Shown piece after piece: positions 1 to 9,178 of a DNA stretch of 64,000 nucleotides. The DNA is from Marinobacter salinexigens (GTDB lineage Bacteria > Pseudomonadota > Gammaproteobacteria > Pseudomonadales > Oleiphilaceae). The first letter of the stretch is position 1, and each line of letters opens with the position of its first letter. The stretch lies in assembly GCF_008370345.1 (NCBI RefSeq), contig NZ_VTUU01000001.1:358223-422222 (forward strand), read 5' to 3'. A program made the position numbers and the translations under genes. The notes below the pieces were generated by a model. It was not told the DNA's origin. It saw only the letters and a list, made by a program, of their open reading frames with translations, and made no database searches.

Positions 1-372
1 GAACACCCAGAAAGGGCGGAAGTAGGCCAAGTGTTCATTACCTCGTTTGTCGTACCTGAAAACGGGATAAAACAGGGTGACAGCTTTTTCTCCTGCCAGG
101 ACTTTGGAGCGCCGGCTGTTCCATTGCCGTAGTGTGCCCCAGTTGGGTGTTGTGTAGCCCATCTCCGATTGTTTCAGCATTAGAACCAGTTTGTTGAAAC
201 CGCGGTAGTTTTTGGCGCTATAGATATTTTGAGGCGTACCGCTTTTCCCGAGGTTGTGCCAGGGCATCTCCCAATCCCCGGTTACGGACTCCATTTGATG
301 GATGATGTTTGATAGAAGCTTTTCCTGGGGGCGAGAGAGTTTAGGGGAGTTGCTTTCTGTTGTTGTGCTCAT
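1..372 (-). CDS. ArdC-like antirestriction protein, N-terminal part (runs off left edge)
   Basis: The first 124 codons are open with no stop, starting at the ATG whose complement is at 370-372, so only the N-terminus is in the window. The residues (PWHNLG near 37-42, NIYSAKNYRGFN near 49-60, then W..LRQW and a LAGEKAVTLFYPVF stretch near 92-105) match the pattern of the ArdC-type single-strand DNA-binding domain. ArdC-like proteins are carried by conjugative elements and protect incoming DNA from host restriction. It is divergent from the zinc-ribbon gene at 474. Family assignment is by motif recognition; the catalytic or metal-binding C-terminal part of such proteins cannot be checked here. 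Confidence 0.72.
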   Translation of the reverse strand, partial: MSTTTESNSPKLSRPQEKLLSNIIHQMESVTGDWEMPWHNLGKSGTPQNIYSAKNYRGFNKLVLMLKQSEMGYTTPNWGTLRQWNSRRSKVLAGEKAVTLFYPVFRYDKRGNEHLAYFRPFWVF

Positions 373-473
373 GAACGCACCTGATTCCATTCTGCGTATG
401 CGGGCCGTTAAAACGAGTAGTTCGTTTATTGGTAAAGTTGCCAAATGATTTCGGGAAAATCCAGAGGGGCGAT

Positions 474-1082
474 ATGGGCGGGGCGGGTAGCGGGCGAGTT
501 AGGTGCTCGGGGTCAAAGGCAGAAACTGGCGACTATAGGTGCTTGGATATTCGAATGCTTCGACGGGACGGGGCGTTCGAGGGTGAGGGTGCAGGGAAGG
601 TGCGATGGCGTCGTCGTGGAGTATGTCGGGGAGAGGTGGCCTATTTGTCTGGTACCGAGTCCTTAACCTTGGGCTACACCTATCGGCGTGCGGGCGCGCC
701 TCTCGAGGACATTGTTCAGCATATTAGGGTCGAATGGTCCGAATGTTATCTCGGCGGAAAGCGCCCTTGGTTCTTGTGTCCTGAAGATGGGTGTGGAAAA
801 CGTGTAGCGAAGCTATATGGCGCGAGAGTGTTCCTCTGTCGACAATGTCTGGGGCTGACGTATGCGTCGCAGAGGGAAGGTGAAACTGACCGGGCGGTAA
901 GACGGGCAGAGCGGTTGAGGGAACAGTTGGGTTGGCATACCGGGATTCTGACCGGAGACGGAGGCAAACCTAAAGGTATGCATTTCACAACCTTTTTTCG
1001 GTTGCGCCAGGAGCAGGAGTATTACCGACAAAAAGCTTTAGTCGGTTTGGCTGAAAAAATGAAATTTTTGCCTGACCACTAG
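474..1082 (+). CDS. Conserved hypothetical zinc-ribbon protein, GGxGSGR family
   Basis: This 202-residue protein has no function I can name. The ATG at 474 is chosen because AGAGGGG lies just upstream and because the product then begins MGGAGSGR, an N-terminal signature I recall from a widespread uncharacterised family on phages and integrative elements. A C-x4-C and C-x2-C pair (Cys102, 107, 122, 125) flanked by WFLCP and CRQCLGLTYASQRE forms a probable zinc ribbon. The following 140-160 region is Arg/Glu-rich and probably helical. An upstream in-frame ATG at 429 has no clear ribosome-binding site. It is divergent from the ArdC-like gene. A nucleic-acid-binding role is inference from the zinc ribbon only. 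Confidence 0.7.
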   Translation: MGGAGSGRVRCSGSKAETGDYRCLDIRMLRRDGAFEGEGAGKVRWRRRGVCRGEVAYLSGTESLTLGYTYRRAGAPLEDIVQHIRVEWSECYLGGKRPWFLCPEDGCGKRVAKLYGARVFLCRQCLGLTYASQREGETDRAVRRAERLREQLGWHTGILTGDGGKPKGMHFTTFFRLRQEQEYYRQKALVGLAEKMKFLPDH

Positions 1083-1108
1083 GCGTCGGTTCTCTCCAAA
1101 ACTCTTGG

Positions 1109-1330
1109 TCATTCTTCATCTTCAGGTTGGGGTTGGTGCTCCGCCATTGTTTCTAAATAAGCCTGGTAAGCCCAGTAGCCCTGTTGTGCAGCGCCTGGAC
1201 TGGTCAGTTTTCCTTCAAGCCATAGTTTGTAGAGCGGTATGGGTTCCTTGCCGTCGTGAAGGTCTGCGATTTCTCCTTCTTTAATGTTCAGAAAGTAGTC
1301 TTCCTGTTGAGTGGCTGGCTTGTTTTTCAT
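1109..1330 (-). CDS. Small hypothetical protein
   Basis: A 73-residue acidic protein with no recognised domain. The start MKNKPATQQ is preferred over an ATG ten codons upstream because AAGGAGGG sits at good spacing before it. The gene follows the Mrr-like nuclease by 40 bases on the same strand and converges on the zinc-ribbon gene, whose stop is 26 bases away. It is probably the last gene of the defence transcript. The clear ribosome-binding site supports it being real despite its size. Confidence 0.55.
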   Translation of the reverse strand: MKNKPATQQEDYFLNIKEGEIADLHDGKEPIPLYKLWLEGKLTSPGAAQQGYWAYQAYLETMAEHQPQPEDEE

Positions 1331-1370
1331 TACGACTCCCTCCTTGTTATTGCTATCCACTGGGGGCAGC

Positions 1371-2381
1371 TTACTCTGCAGGCCAATAAACTTTCACCAG
1401 CGGCAGCAAACGTTGCCCATCAATATCAAACCGCTCGTAATTGGCCACAATCAGGTCTGCGAGCAAGTCAATGTCGATGAGTGTCACCGGAATTGTCGCT
1501 CGTTCCGCTTCATAGCGGGCCTCGCGGGTGAATCCACCGGTACTAACAAAGATACCCTGGTCCCCGTCTCGCAGCGCGCCTATAAAGCTTCGAATTGGGT
1601 TTGATCCCATACTGCCACTGCGGTGTTTCACTTCCGCCTTGATGCGGGGCTGAGTCAGTCCCAGTCCGTCTGGAGACGCTAGAACGTCCACACCCCGGTC
1701 TGGGCCTTTGGCCGATACCCGTGTCTGGTATCCCATGGCACGAAGCAAAGCGGCGGTAAGTTCTTCCATCTCCTCCGGATCGAGGGCCTGGATTTTGTCC
1801 TTGATGAGTTCGTGTCCACGGGACATGACATCGTCACGCAGCAGTTCGAACTCGGCTTCTGCAGCCTGAGAGTCGTCTGTTATTTCCGGGGATTCGGAGG
1901 GCTTGCCTGTCAGCCTGTCCTCCAGCTCTTTGATGACTTCGGGGGATAGTGAAAAGAGAGTCAGTACCGATCCCAGGCTGTTACGGGCGGATTGAGTTAG
2001 CTGGTCCCGGGAGACGCGGCCGAGCCAGTTCACCTTTCGGATGTTGGCGAACTCTCCAACCAGTTCTTGCTCGGAACGGAATTCGTATTGGCCTAAATCT
2101 TCACCCACCAAGTATTCCCGGTGCTCCTGGCTGTAGGTAATGAGCCAGTCGCCTTGCTTGATGTCGTCGCGAAACTTTCGAATCATCGCAATAGCATTGC
2201 CAGTGCGGCCTGGTTTGGCGTTTCCAAAGTGGTGGATGTAGGCTTCGCGGAGCGTTTCTGGGGAGGAGTAATGACGAAGGTCGCCCAGGTTGTTCCAGCC
2301 TATGGCGACGCAGCCGGAGTCTTTGAACTCGTCGAAATAGCGACCACCGTTGCCTGCTCTAATCATCCATCCGTTTTGCAT
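1371..2381 (-). CDS. Mrr-family restriction endonuclease with N-terminal EVE-like domain
   Basis: The 336-residue protein probably cuts modified DNA (type IV-like restriction). The C-terminal half carries a PD-(D/E)xK nuclease of the Mrr/restriction-endonuclease type: GPDRGVDV with Asp232 and AEVKHR with Glu250 and Lys252. Many Mrr enzymes have Q-x-K here, so E-x-K is the more classical form. Residues 1 to about 125 (MIRAGNGGRYFDEF, VAIGW, GDWLITY, YLVGE) resemble the PUA/EVE-like modified-base-binding domains found fused to such nucleases. An acidic linker lies near 150-180. The gene is downstream of abi by 133 bases on the same strand. Nuclease assignment is strong; the reader-domain call and substrate are inferred. 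Confidence 0.8.
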   Translation of the reverse strand: MQNGWMIRAGNGGRYFDEFKDSGCVAIGWNNLGDLRHYSSPETLREAYIHHFGNAKPGRTGNAIAMIRKFRDDIKQGDWLITYSQEHREYLVGEDLGQYEFRSEQELVGEFANIRKVNWLGRVSRDQLTQSARNSLGSVLTLFSLSPEVIKELEDRLTGKPSESPEITDDSQAAEAEFELLRDDVMSRGHELIKDKIQALDPEEMEELTAALLRAMGYQTRVSAKGPDRGVDVLASPDGLGLTQPRIKAEVKHRSGSMGSNPIRSFIGALRDGDQGIFVSTGGFTREARYEAERATIPVTLIDIDLLADLIVANYERFDIDGQRLLPLVKVYWPAE

Positions 2382-2514
2382 ATGTACTCCTGATTCGTTC
2401 AGCCTTTTAACTCTTGGTTACTTGAGTTCCTGCGTCGACGTAGCTAGTATTACTGCCAACACGACCCCGGCCTCTTGGTTGCTTGCAACTTACGCTGGGG
2501 TTTTTATTTTCTGG

Positions 2515-3495
2515 CTACCACCAGTCCTTCCAGTTTTCTGTAATCCCCATTCCGCTCAAATCCAGCTTTCTCGATGAGTGTTGCTCTGGAAACTGTTCCA
2601 GGTGCTTTGCCAGCCGGTTGTGCCATTCGGTATTCGGGCATATCGACTTCACTAGCATGCGTGCAATGGCCAGCAGCAGGAACGGCTTGAAACGGGTGTC
2701 TTCGTTGTCGATGAAGGCATCACACCAGGCTATCTCGCCCCGTTTGGGGAGCATGGGCTTGGAGGTGATGTTCCGGTTCCACAGGCGGCTGTGGTGGGCT
2801 ACCAGATTGCGTAGGTAACTCAGGCTGAACAGCCAGCTTTTGAACACCTTCCAGTCGTTCACGCCGTATCGGTTGGCGATGGCCAGCTGGTCTTTTACGT
2901 TGAGTATGCTGAACAGCTGGGAGATGGCGCCGAAGTCCAGCACCTCCACGGCGACCCATATCGGCAGTTCGTCGCCGTGGTTAGCGTGGTAATGCCGCAC
3001 GAAGTCTTCTTTGGACCGGCTCACCAGCCCCCGGTATTTGCTCAGCCAGGCATCAAAGGCGGATTGGGCGCTGCCTTTGTGGAAAGGCCGGCTCGCGAAG
3101 CCTGGGTGGAAGTGAGCCTTGGTGTTCTCGATATGGGCAAAAGGGCTGCGTTTGCCCAGCAGATACGACAGGTCTACCCGCAGGGAAATCTCGATACGTT
3201 CGAGGGCATCGGCCAGGTACAAGCGTAGCTGCTTGTCGAACAGGTACAGGTGAACCGCATCCACGAACTGGGTGCCGGCATGAAACTCGTCCAAGGCTCG
3301 TGTGGCCAGCTTCCCGGCATTGCCGCTCTGCACCACCTCGAATTTACGAAACGGATACCAGTAGGCGCTGAGGCGGTAGTAACCCACGCGCTGCAGGTAA
3401 TCCAGCGCGGCGGCTTCGTCGGTGACCACCATGCCCCGGGATTTGAGCAGCCCCAGTTGCTCGGGGAAGGACTTCCATGGCCTGCTGTACGCCAT
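2515..3495 (-). CDS. Abi-family (Abi_2, AbiD/AbiF-like) abortive infection protein
   Basis: The 326-residue protein matches the Abi_2 family: N-terminal FPEQLGLLKSRG with LDYLQRVGYYRLSAYWYPF near 31-49, and a C-terminal LRNLVAHHSRLWNR near 228-241. The last motif is the HEPN-type R-N-x3-H (Arg229, Asn230, His234) typical of RNases. Family members block phage growth, probably by cutting RNA. The start codon overlaps the hsdS stop by one base (TAATG), so it is probably translationally coupled to the type I restriction operon. That arrangement recalls the PrrC anticodon nuclease, which is held in check by its restriction partner. Guarding here is only a hypothesis. Confidence 0.85.
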   Translation of the reverse strand: MAYSRPWKSFPEQLGLLKSRGMVVTDEAAALDYLQRVGYYRLSAYWYPFRKFEVVQSGNAGKLATRALDEFHAGTQFVDAVHLYLFDKQLRLYLADALERIEISLRVDLSYLLGKRSPFAHIENTKAHFHPGFASRPFHKGSAQSAFDAWLSKYRGLVSRSKEDFVRHYHANHGDELPIWVAVEVLDFGAISQLFSILNVKDQLAIANRYGVNDWKVFKSWLFSLSYLRNLVAHHSRLWNRNITSKPMLPKRGEIAWCDAFIDNEDTRFKPFLLLAIARMLVKSICPNTEWHNRLAKHLEQFPEQHSSRKLDLSGMGITENWKDWW

Positions 3496-5204
3496 TAGTT
3501 CAGGGCCCCTTGCACAACGGCTTCGGCCAGCTGACAGCGGGTTTCGCTAGCCTGGTTCAGCCGTTCTTTGAGTTGGTCGCAGAGGGCCATGAGTTCATCG
3601 ACTTTTTGGACGATGCGGTGTTGTTCTGCCAGTGGCGGCAGATGGATGTCCGCATCCAAGATATCGCCACGAGAAATGCCAGGTATTGCGATGCCTACAG
3701 TTTTCTCGCGAATGGCATCCCGCAAACTGTCGAGGAGGAGATACAAAAAACGAGCGTTAATGACTATTGGTCGGGCCGCCATCAGTTGACGGCTAATAGC
3801 TATATCTCTGGAAGCGATGTTCAATTTGCCGACCCCAGAGCCTTTGCAGGTAATGAGAATGTCGCCTTTTTCGGCCACTGCTCGCTTTTCAAATGTGTGT
3901 CTCTGCGGTTCTGGTGTTTGAACTCCAAATTCGGCTGGCCCCGTTAGATAGGGAATACTGTCGGGTCGTTCGTCATCGAAGTACTCATCGCCCTTCAAAT
4001 GTTGGCCGGATATTAGACTAATGCATGTTCCTAGTTTGCATTTGGCCCATGCACCCGGCAAAGGCTCGACCACGTCTACGCGGGCCGCTTTATTGGCTGC
4101 GCGAGCTTTCCCTTCTCTCTCTAGTTTCAGCCTCTCTGCATTAATACGTTGTATCAGGTCTGATGCAGGCTCATCCCCCACATCCTGCTCCACCAACCGC
4201 CCCATCACCGCCAGTTGCAGGATGGACTGCTTGAGCTTGTCGATGCTCTGTTCGGTGGTGAACAGGGTGTCGAAGTGGGCGGCGAGGCGGGCCCAGTTGT
4301 CGGCCAGTTCGGTGGCGTTTTCGGATTGGGTGAGGGTGCCGAGCAGGGTGTCCACGAGGGTTTCGTGGGCTTCTAGCTGGTCGCTGGTTTGCTGTTCCAG
4401 CCGGTCGCAGAGGGCCATGAGTTCATCGACTTTTTGGACGATGCGATGTTGTTCTTCCTCGGGTGGCAGCCCTATCACAGTCGCGATTATTTTCTCGCGT
4501 GAAATGTTTGGCTGCGCTCCGCCTGCGCCCATTGCGATGAACCGTGACCGGTAAGCTTTCAGTAGAAGCAGCAGAAACCTATTGGAGATACCTGGCCATG
4601 GTGTGCAGGCGCACACGGCTTGATTGGTCGTGCCTGCCACTTCCAAGATGGACGCTTTACCAATGGTTGCACCGTACATGGCGATAAGCACATCGCCTGG
4701 TTGGTTCATGCGAACGGATGTTTCCTGAACGGCTAATTCAGTGATTGTTTCTTCGGATGAATCAATGAAGTCTTTGTATAACTCTCCGGACTTAAACCAG
4801 GGTATGCCGCCCCCGTAATAGTGAGAATTGCCCCTTTTGGGCGTAGCTCCGGAGCCCCAAACGCCGAGCTCATTCAGTCGGCAATAACGCCAACTAACAG
4901 GGATTGGAAATGGTTGCTCTATCTCCTGAATCTCGGGTAGCTTCTTTGGCTTTCTAATTGCTTTGGCTTTTAGCTGAGCAGACTTCTCTGACTCGATTTT
5001 TTTGAGGAGCAGGCTAACAGGCCCGTCATCCTTATCTTGAGTAACCAGTTTGCCTCTGACCGCAAGCTCCAGAATCAACTCCCGAAGCTTCTTAACCCCA
5101 GTCAGCTCAACCTTGCCGTTACTCCCGCGGCCACTACTGGACTTCTTCGTGACCGCCTCGGTCCATAAGCCCAGGTGCTCGGTAATCAGCTCCCGCGCAC
5201 TCAC
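3495..5204 (-). CDS. hsdS: Type I restriction-modification specificity subunit HsdS
   Basis: At 569 residues this is a full-length two-domain HsdS that recognises the bipartite target for HsdM and HsdR. Each half has a variable target-recognition domain (about 90-245 and 380-520) followed by a conserved helix containing EQHRIVQKVDELMALCD, at about 250-267 and 526-543. The start is GTG, overlapping the hsdM stop in GTGA. The two helix regions are encoded by an almost identical 53-bp direct repeat (3575-3627 and 4403-4455), 828 bp apart and in frame. The target-recognition domains look less GC-rich than their surroundings, as expected for exchanged modules. Confidence 0.93.
   Translation of the reverse strand: MSARELITEHLGLWTEAVTKKSSSGRGSNGKVELTGVKKLRELILELAVRGKLVTQDKDDGPVSLLLKKIESEKSAQLKAKAIRKPKKLPEIQEIEQPFPIPVSWRYCRLNELGVWGSGATPKRGNSHYYGGGIPWFKSGELYKDFIDSSEETITELAVQETSVRMNQPGDVLIAMYGATIGKASILEVAGTTNQAVCACTPWPGISNRFLLLLLKAYRSRFIAMGAGGAQPNISREKIIATVIGLPPEEEQHRIVQKVDELMALCDRLEQQTSDQLEAHETLVDTLLGTLTQSENATELADNWARLAAHFDTLFTTEQSIDKLKQSILQLAVMGRLVEQDVGDEPASDLIQRINAERLKLEREGKARAANKAARVDVVEPLPGAWAKCKLGTCISLISGQHLKGDEYFDDERPDSIPYLTGPAEFGVQTPEPQRHTFEKRAVAEKGDILITCKGSGVGKLNIASRDIAISRQLMAARPIVINARFLYLLLDSLRDAIREKTVGIAIPGISRGDILDADIHLPPLAEQHRIVQKVDELMALCDQLKERLNQASETRCQLAEAVVQGALN
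3575..4455. repeat. 53-bp in-frame direct repeat inside hsdS
   Basis: Positions 3575-3627 and 4403-4455 match at 52 of 53 bases, with 43 bases identical without interruption (3575-3617 and 4403-4445). The offset is exactly 828 bp, or 276 codons. Both copies encode the conserved helix at the end of an HsdS half. Recombination between them would delete or exchange one target-recognition domain and keep the frame. Confidence 0.95.
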
Positions 5205-6697
5205 GCCGCACCTCCGCCGGAGTTCTCTTCGCTGTTGTGAGAGAGCGCATCGGCCAGGATGTCACGCAGCTGGTGGCGGATTTCCTGGATTTCGGCCTGT
5301 TGCTGTTCGTATTTGGCCAGCAGTTCGTCCGGGTCGTGGCTGACTTGTTCACCTTCGTGGGGGTTCTTGATGTCCAAGTTGTAGTTGCGGGCCTTGATGT
5401 CTTCGATGGGCACTTTCCAGGCTTGCTCAGTTTCAACGCGGCTGGTGAAGCCGTCGGCCTCGGTGCCCCACCAGTCGATCTCGGTCTGGAACTCCGAGAA
5501 TTTCATGGGCTTGGTTTTGCTGTAGCTCTTGTAGCCTTCCGGGTAGGGGTGTTCGTAGTACCACACGGTTTCCGTGGGCTTGCCCTTGGTGAAGAACAGC
5601 AGGTTGGTCTTGATGCCGGTGTAGGGGTTAAACACACCGTTGGGCAGACGCACGATGGTGTGCAGGTTGCACTCTTCCAGCAGTTTTTCTTTGAGCCGGG
5701 TTTTCATGCCTTCGCCGAACAGGAAGCCGTCTGGCAGCACCACGGCAGCGCGGCCACCATCCCGTAGCAGATGGATGAACAAGGTCATGAACAGGTCGGC
5801 GGTTTCCCGGGTGCGGAAGGCGCTGGGGAAGTTGGTTTCAATGCCGTCTTCTTCCATGCCGCCGAAGGGCGGGTTGGCCACGATAACGTCTACCCGCTCT
5901 TTCGGGCCCCAGCTGATGAGGGGGCGGGCCAAGGTGTTGTCGTGCTTAATCTGGTCCGGCACCTCGATGCCGTGCAGAATCATGTTGGTGGTGGCCAGCA
6001 GGTGCGGAAGAGGCTTTTTCTCTACACCGTGAATGCTTTTCTGCAGGGTTTGTTCGTCCGTTGGTGTCTGCACGTAATTCTTGCGTTTATGCTCGATAGT
6101 GCACGTCAGGAAGCCGCCAGTGCCGCAGGCTGGGTCCATCACTTTTTCTTCCAGCTTCGGGTCTACCCGATTGACCATGAATTCGGTCACCGCCCGAGGG
6201 GTGTAGAACTCGCCAGCGTTTCCGGCGCTTTGAAGGTCTTTGAGGATTTGCTCGTACATATCGCCGAGTTCGTGGCGCTTGGCGGATTTGTTGAAGTCGA
6301 TGCCATCCTGCAGCTTGTTGATGACCTGGCGCATGAGCTGGCCGGACTTCATGTAGTTGTAGGCATCTTCGAACACGTTACGGATAACCACGCCCCGGTA
6401 GTCATCACCGGCCGGCTCCAGGTTCTGCAGGCCGGGGAACAGGGTGTTGTCGATGAAGCCTTTGAGTTCGTCGCCGGTCATGCCTTCGGGGTCGGCGGCC
6501 CAGTTTCGCCAGCGCAGCTTTTCCGGAATCGGGGATTTGTAGTCGTCGTAAATCAGTTCCCATTCCTGTTCCCGGTCGTCGAAAATTTTCAGGAACAGCA
6601 TCCAGACCAACTGGCCGATGCGCTGGGCATCGCCGTCTACGCCAACGTCTTTGCGCATGATGTCCTGGATGGATTTGATGGTGGTGCTGATAGACAT
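5201..6697 (-). CDS. hsdM: Type I restriction-modification DNA methyltransferase HsdM
   Basis: The 498-residue enzyme methylates adenine N6 at the site chosen by HsdS. AGEFYTPRAV (about 161-170) is the usual HsdM entry motif. S-adenosylmethionine motif I is DPACGTGGF (about 188-196), and catalytic motif IV is NPPF (about 275-278). Length is normal. It follows hsdR by 48 bases and its stop overlaps the GTG start of hsdS, so R, M and S are one operon. The acidic/glycine tail EENSGGGAA is unremarkable. Confidence 0.96.
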   Translation of the reverse strand: MSISTTIKSIQDIMRKDVGVDGDAQRIGQLVWMLFLKIFDDREQEWELIYDDYKSPIPEKLRWRNWAADPEGMTGDELKGFIDNTLFPGLQNLEPAGDDYRGVVIRNVFEDAYNYMKSGQLMRQVINKLQDGIDFNKSAKRHELGDMYEQILKDLQSAGNAGEFYTPRAVTEFMVNRVDPKLEEKVMDPACGTGGFLTCTIEHKRKNYVQTPTDEQTLQKSIHGVEKKPLPHLLATTNMILHGIEVPDQIKHDNTLARPLISWGPKERVDVIVANPPFGGMEEDGIETNFPSAFRTRETADLFMTLFIHLLRDGGRAAVVLPDGFLFGEGMKTRLKEKLLEECNLHTIVRLPNGVFNPYTGIKTNLLFFTKGKPTETVWYYEHPYPEGYKSYSKTKPMKFSEFQTEIDWWGTEADGFTSRVETEQAWKVPIEDIKARNYNLDIKNPHEGEQVSHDPDELLAKYEQQQAEIQEIRHQLRDILADALSHNSEENSGGGAA

Positions 6698-6745
6698 AGG
6701 TGTTCAGTTCCTGAGTAAACGGAATGGCGATAAACAAAAATCAGA

Positions 6746-9178
6746 TCAGGGTGTTTGCCGATACAGCCCGTCTTCCAGATCTCGCACGGCTTCGGTGTAG
6801 CCAGGCTTGCCGCCAAAGGCGTCCACCAGTTCCATCAGTGAGCCAATCTGGCTGAACGGCGCGAGGGTCAGGATTTTAACATCTTCGATAGGCTCAATGC
6901 CGTCGTCGGTGTACTTGTCGAGCAGGGCGTCCAGCACCTGTTTGCTGGCGCCCTCGTATTTGCTGAAGTAATTCTGTTTGCGCACCTGCTCGGCCCTTTC
7001 CTTTCGGCTAAGGGGCGGCTGGTCGTAAACGATGTGACAGATGACATCGAAGGGGTCGGGCTCGGCGCCCAGTTTCTTGCTGACATCCTTGATGAGGTCG
7101 TCCCACATCACACCTTGCTCGGCCAGTTCTTCGATGATGGCCTGTTTGCGCTCGGCCTCGTTCCAGCCTTTGAGGAAGTCGGTGAGGGTGGCGTACTGCT
7201 CTTTCACTTTCTTGCGGGTGAAGTCCTTCAGGCTTTCGGTGATGAGCTTGCCGTCTGGGCCCAGGTATTGGACACGTTCGGCTATAACAGTCACTTCAAC
7301 ATTGTCTACCACGTAACGGGTTCGGCCGCTGCCGGTTCCGCCGCCTTCGCCTGGACCACCGGTATCCCCGCCTTTCGGGTCGTCGGTTTCCCAGCCCGCT
7401 TCGGGATCTGCTTCATAGCTCTCGGGTTCTTCTCCGCACCCATGCCCCGGCTCCGGAGTTTCCGGAGCCTTTTCGTCATCGGGGTTAACGGGGTCTCCGG
7501 CTCCGGGGACATAGACCTTCACCGGGTCACCGTCGAAGGCCGGGTCTGCGAACAGCTCGGTGGCCTTCTTGAAGTCCAGAATGGTGAACCAGTGCTTGTT
7601 GTAGTCGTCGTTGATGCGGGTGCCGCGGCCAATGATTTGCTTGAACTCGGTCATGGATTGGATGCGCTGGTCCAGCACGATGAGTTTGCAGGTCTGGGCG
7701 TCCACGCCGGTGGTCATCAGCTTGCTGGTGGTGGCGATGACCGGATAGCGCTCTTCCGGGTTGATGAAGTTATCCAGCTCGGCTTTGCCTTCCTGCTCGT
7801 CCCCGGTGATGCGCATGACGTACTTGCGGTTTTCCTTCACTCGCTCAGGGTTCAGGTTCACGAGGGCTTGGCGCATGCGTTCGGCGTGGTCGATGTCTTC
7901 GCAGAACACAATGGTTTTCTGGTGCGGGTCAGTCTGTTCCAGAAACTCCGTGACCTTCCGCGCCACGACTTCTGTTCGCTTTTCCAAAACCAGGGTGCGG
8001 TCGAAGTCTTTCTGGTTGTATATACGGTCGTCGATGAGCTCGCCATGCTTGTCGGTCTGGCCCTTGCTGGGGCGCCAGCCTTGCAGGTCGCGGTCCAGGT
8101 CGATGCGCACGACTTTATAGGGGGCCAGGAAGCCGTCTTCGATGCCTTGCTTCAGGGAGTAGGTGTAAACCGGCTCGCCGAAGTAGTCGATGTTGGAGAC
8201 TTCCTTGGTTTCCTTGGGTGTGGCGGTCAGGCCGATGTGGGTGGCCGCCGAGAAGTATTCCAGAATCTGGCGCCAGGCGGAGTCTACGGAAGCACTTCCC
8301 CGGTGACACTCGTCGATAACCACCAGGTCGAAGAAGTCCGGGGAGAACTGTTTGTAAATGTTCTGCTCATCCTCGCTGCCGGTGACGGCCTGATACAGCG
8401 ACAGGTAAATCTCGTAGGACGGGTCTACCGTTCGGTTGGTGACCTTGGTCATGGCCTGGCCGAAGGGCTTGAAGTCGTTGTTCTTGGTCTGGTCTACCAG
8501 AATGTTGCGGTCGGCCAGGAACAGGATGCGTTTCTTCTGCTTTGACTTCCAAAGCCGCCAGATTATCTGGAAGGCCGTGAATGTCTTGCCGGTGCCGGTG
8601 GCCATCACCAGCAGAATGCGGTTCTGCCCGCGGGCCACAGCCTCTACGGTGCGGTTTATGGCGACAGTTTGGTAATAGCGTGGCGTTCGGCCGCTGCCGT
8701 CATCGTAGTAGGGCTGTTCGACGGTTTGCCGGGCGTTCTGGTGGATGCATTTGTACTGGCAGTAAAGCTCCCAGAGGGTTTCCGGGGAGGGGAACTCGTC
8801 CAGGGTCAGGGTGGTTTCGGTTTGGCCGAAGAGACCGGTGCGGTCGTGGAACAGGAAGCCGTCGCCGTTGCTGCTGAACACGAAGGGTGCATCCAGTGCG
8901 TCGCTGTAGGCCAGGGCCTGCTGCATGCCATCGCCCAGGCTGTGGTTGTTGTCCTTGGCCTCTATGATGGCAATGGGCATGTTCTTCTTGTAGCTGAGAA
9001 CATAATCCGCCCGGCGGCGTTTGCCACGGGTGTGCAGCCTGCCGCGCACGATAATGCGGCCAGCTGTGAACGACACTTCTTCGCGCACCTGGCTGTGCAT
9101 GTCCCAGCCTGCGTTCAGCAGGGCAGGGTTGATGTACTTGGTGCAGATGTCCCGCTCTGTGAGCTGTTTCTTGTCCAT
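6746..9178 (-). CDS. hsdR: Type I restriction endonuclease subunit HsdR
   Basis: The protein of about 810 residues translocates DNA and cuts it as part of the HsdRMS complex. The N-terminal nuclease shows Asp near 58 and IIEAKD near 72-77. The superfamily 2 helicase shows Walker [10 protein letters not shown] (about 192-200), DECH at 289-292, a TATP motif and GRGTR in motif VI. A Gly/Pro/Glu-rich low-complexity linker separates the helicase from the C-terminal region that binds HsdM. The start at [10 protein letters not shown] fits family N-termini better than the ATG ten codons upstream, although neither has a strong ribosome-binding site. It is the first gene of hsdR-hsdM-hsdS-abi. Confidence 0.94.
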   Translation of the reverse strand: MDKKQLTERDICTKYINPALLNAGWDMHSQVREEVSFTAGRIIVRGRLHTRGKRRRADYVLSYKKNMPIAIIEAKDNNHSLGDGMQQALAYSDALDAPFVFSSNGDGFLFHDRTGLFGQTETTLTLDEFPSPETLWELYCQYKCIHQNARQTVEQPYYDDGSGRTPRYYQTVAINRTVEAVARGQNRILLVMATGTGKTFTAFQIIWRLWKSKQKKRILFLADRNILVDQTKNNDFKPFGQAMTKVTNRTVDPSYEIYLSLYQAVTGSEDEQNIYKQFSPDFFDLVVIDECHRGSASVDSAWRQILEYFSAATHIGLTATPKETKEVSNIDYFGEPVYTYSLKQGIEDGFLAPYKVVRIDLDRDLQGWRPSKGQTDKHGELIDDRIYNQKDFDRTLVLEKRTEVVARKVTEFLEQTDPHQKTIVFCEDIDHAERMRQALVNLNPERVKENRKYVMRITGDEQEGKAELDNFINPEERYPVIATTSKLMTTGVDAQTCKLIVLDQRIQSMTEFKQIIGRGTRINDDYNKHWFTILDFKKATELFADPAFDGDPVKVYVPGAGDPVNPDDEKAPETPEPGHGCGEEPESYEADPEAGWETDDPKGGDTGGPGEGGGTGSGRTRYVVDNVEVTVIAERVQYLGPDGKLITESLKDFTRKKVKEQYATLTDFLKGWNEAERKQAIIEELAEQGVMWDDLIKDVSKKLGAEPDPFDVICHIVYDQPPLSRKERAEQVRKQNYFSKYEGASKQVLDALLDKYTDDGIEPIEDVKILTLAPFSQIGSLMELVDAFGGKPGYTEAVRDLEDGLYRQTP

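Noticed and set aside
7034..8545. Long plus-strand open frame (503 codons) opposite hsdR
   Set aside because: It is antisense to a conserved helicase-nuclease with intact motifs. High GC and codon bias readily open the opposite frame; the product has no recognisable domain.
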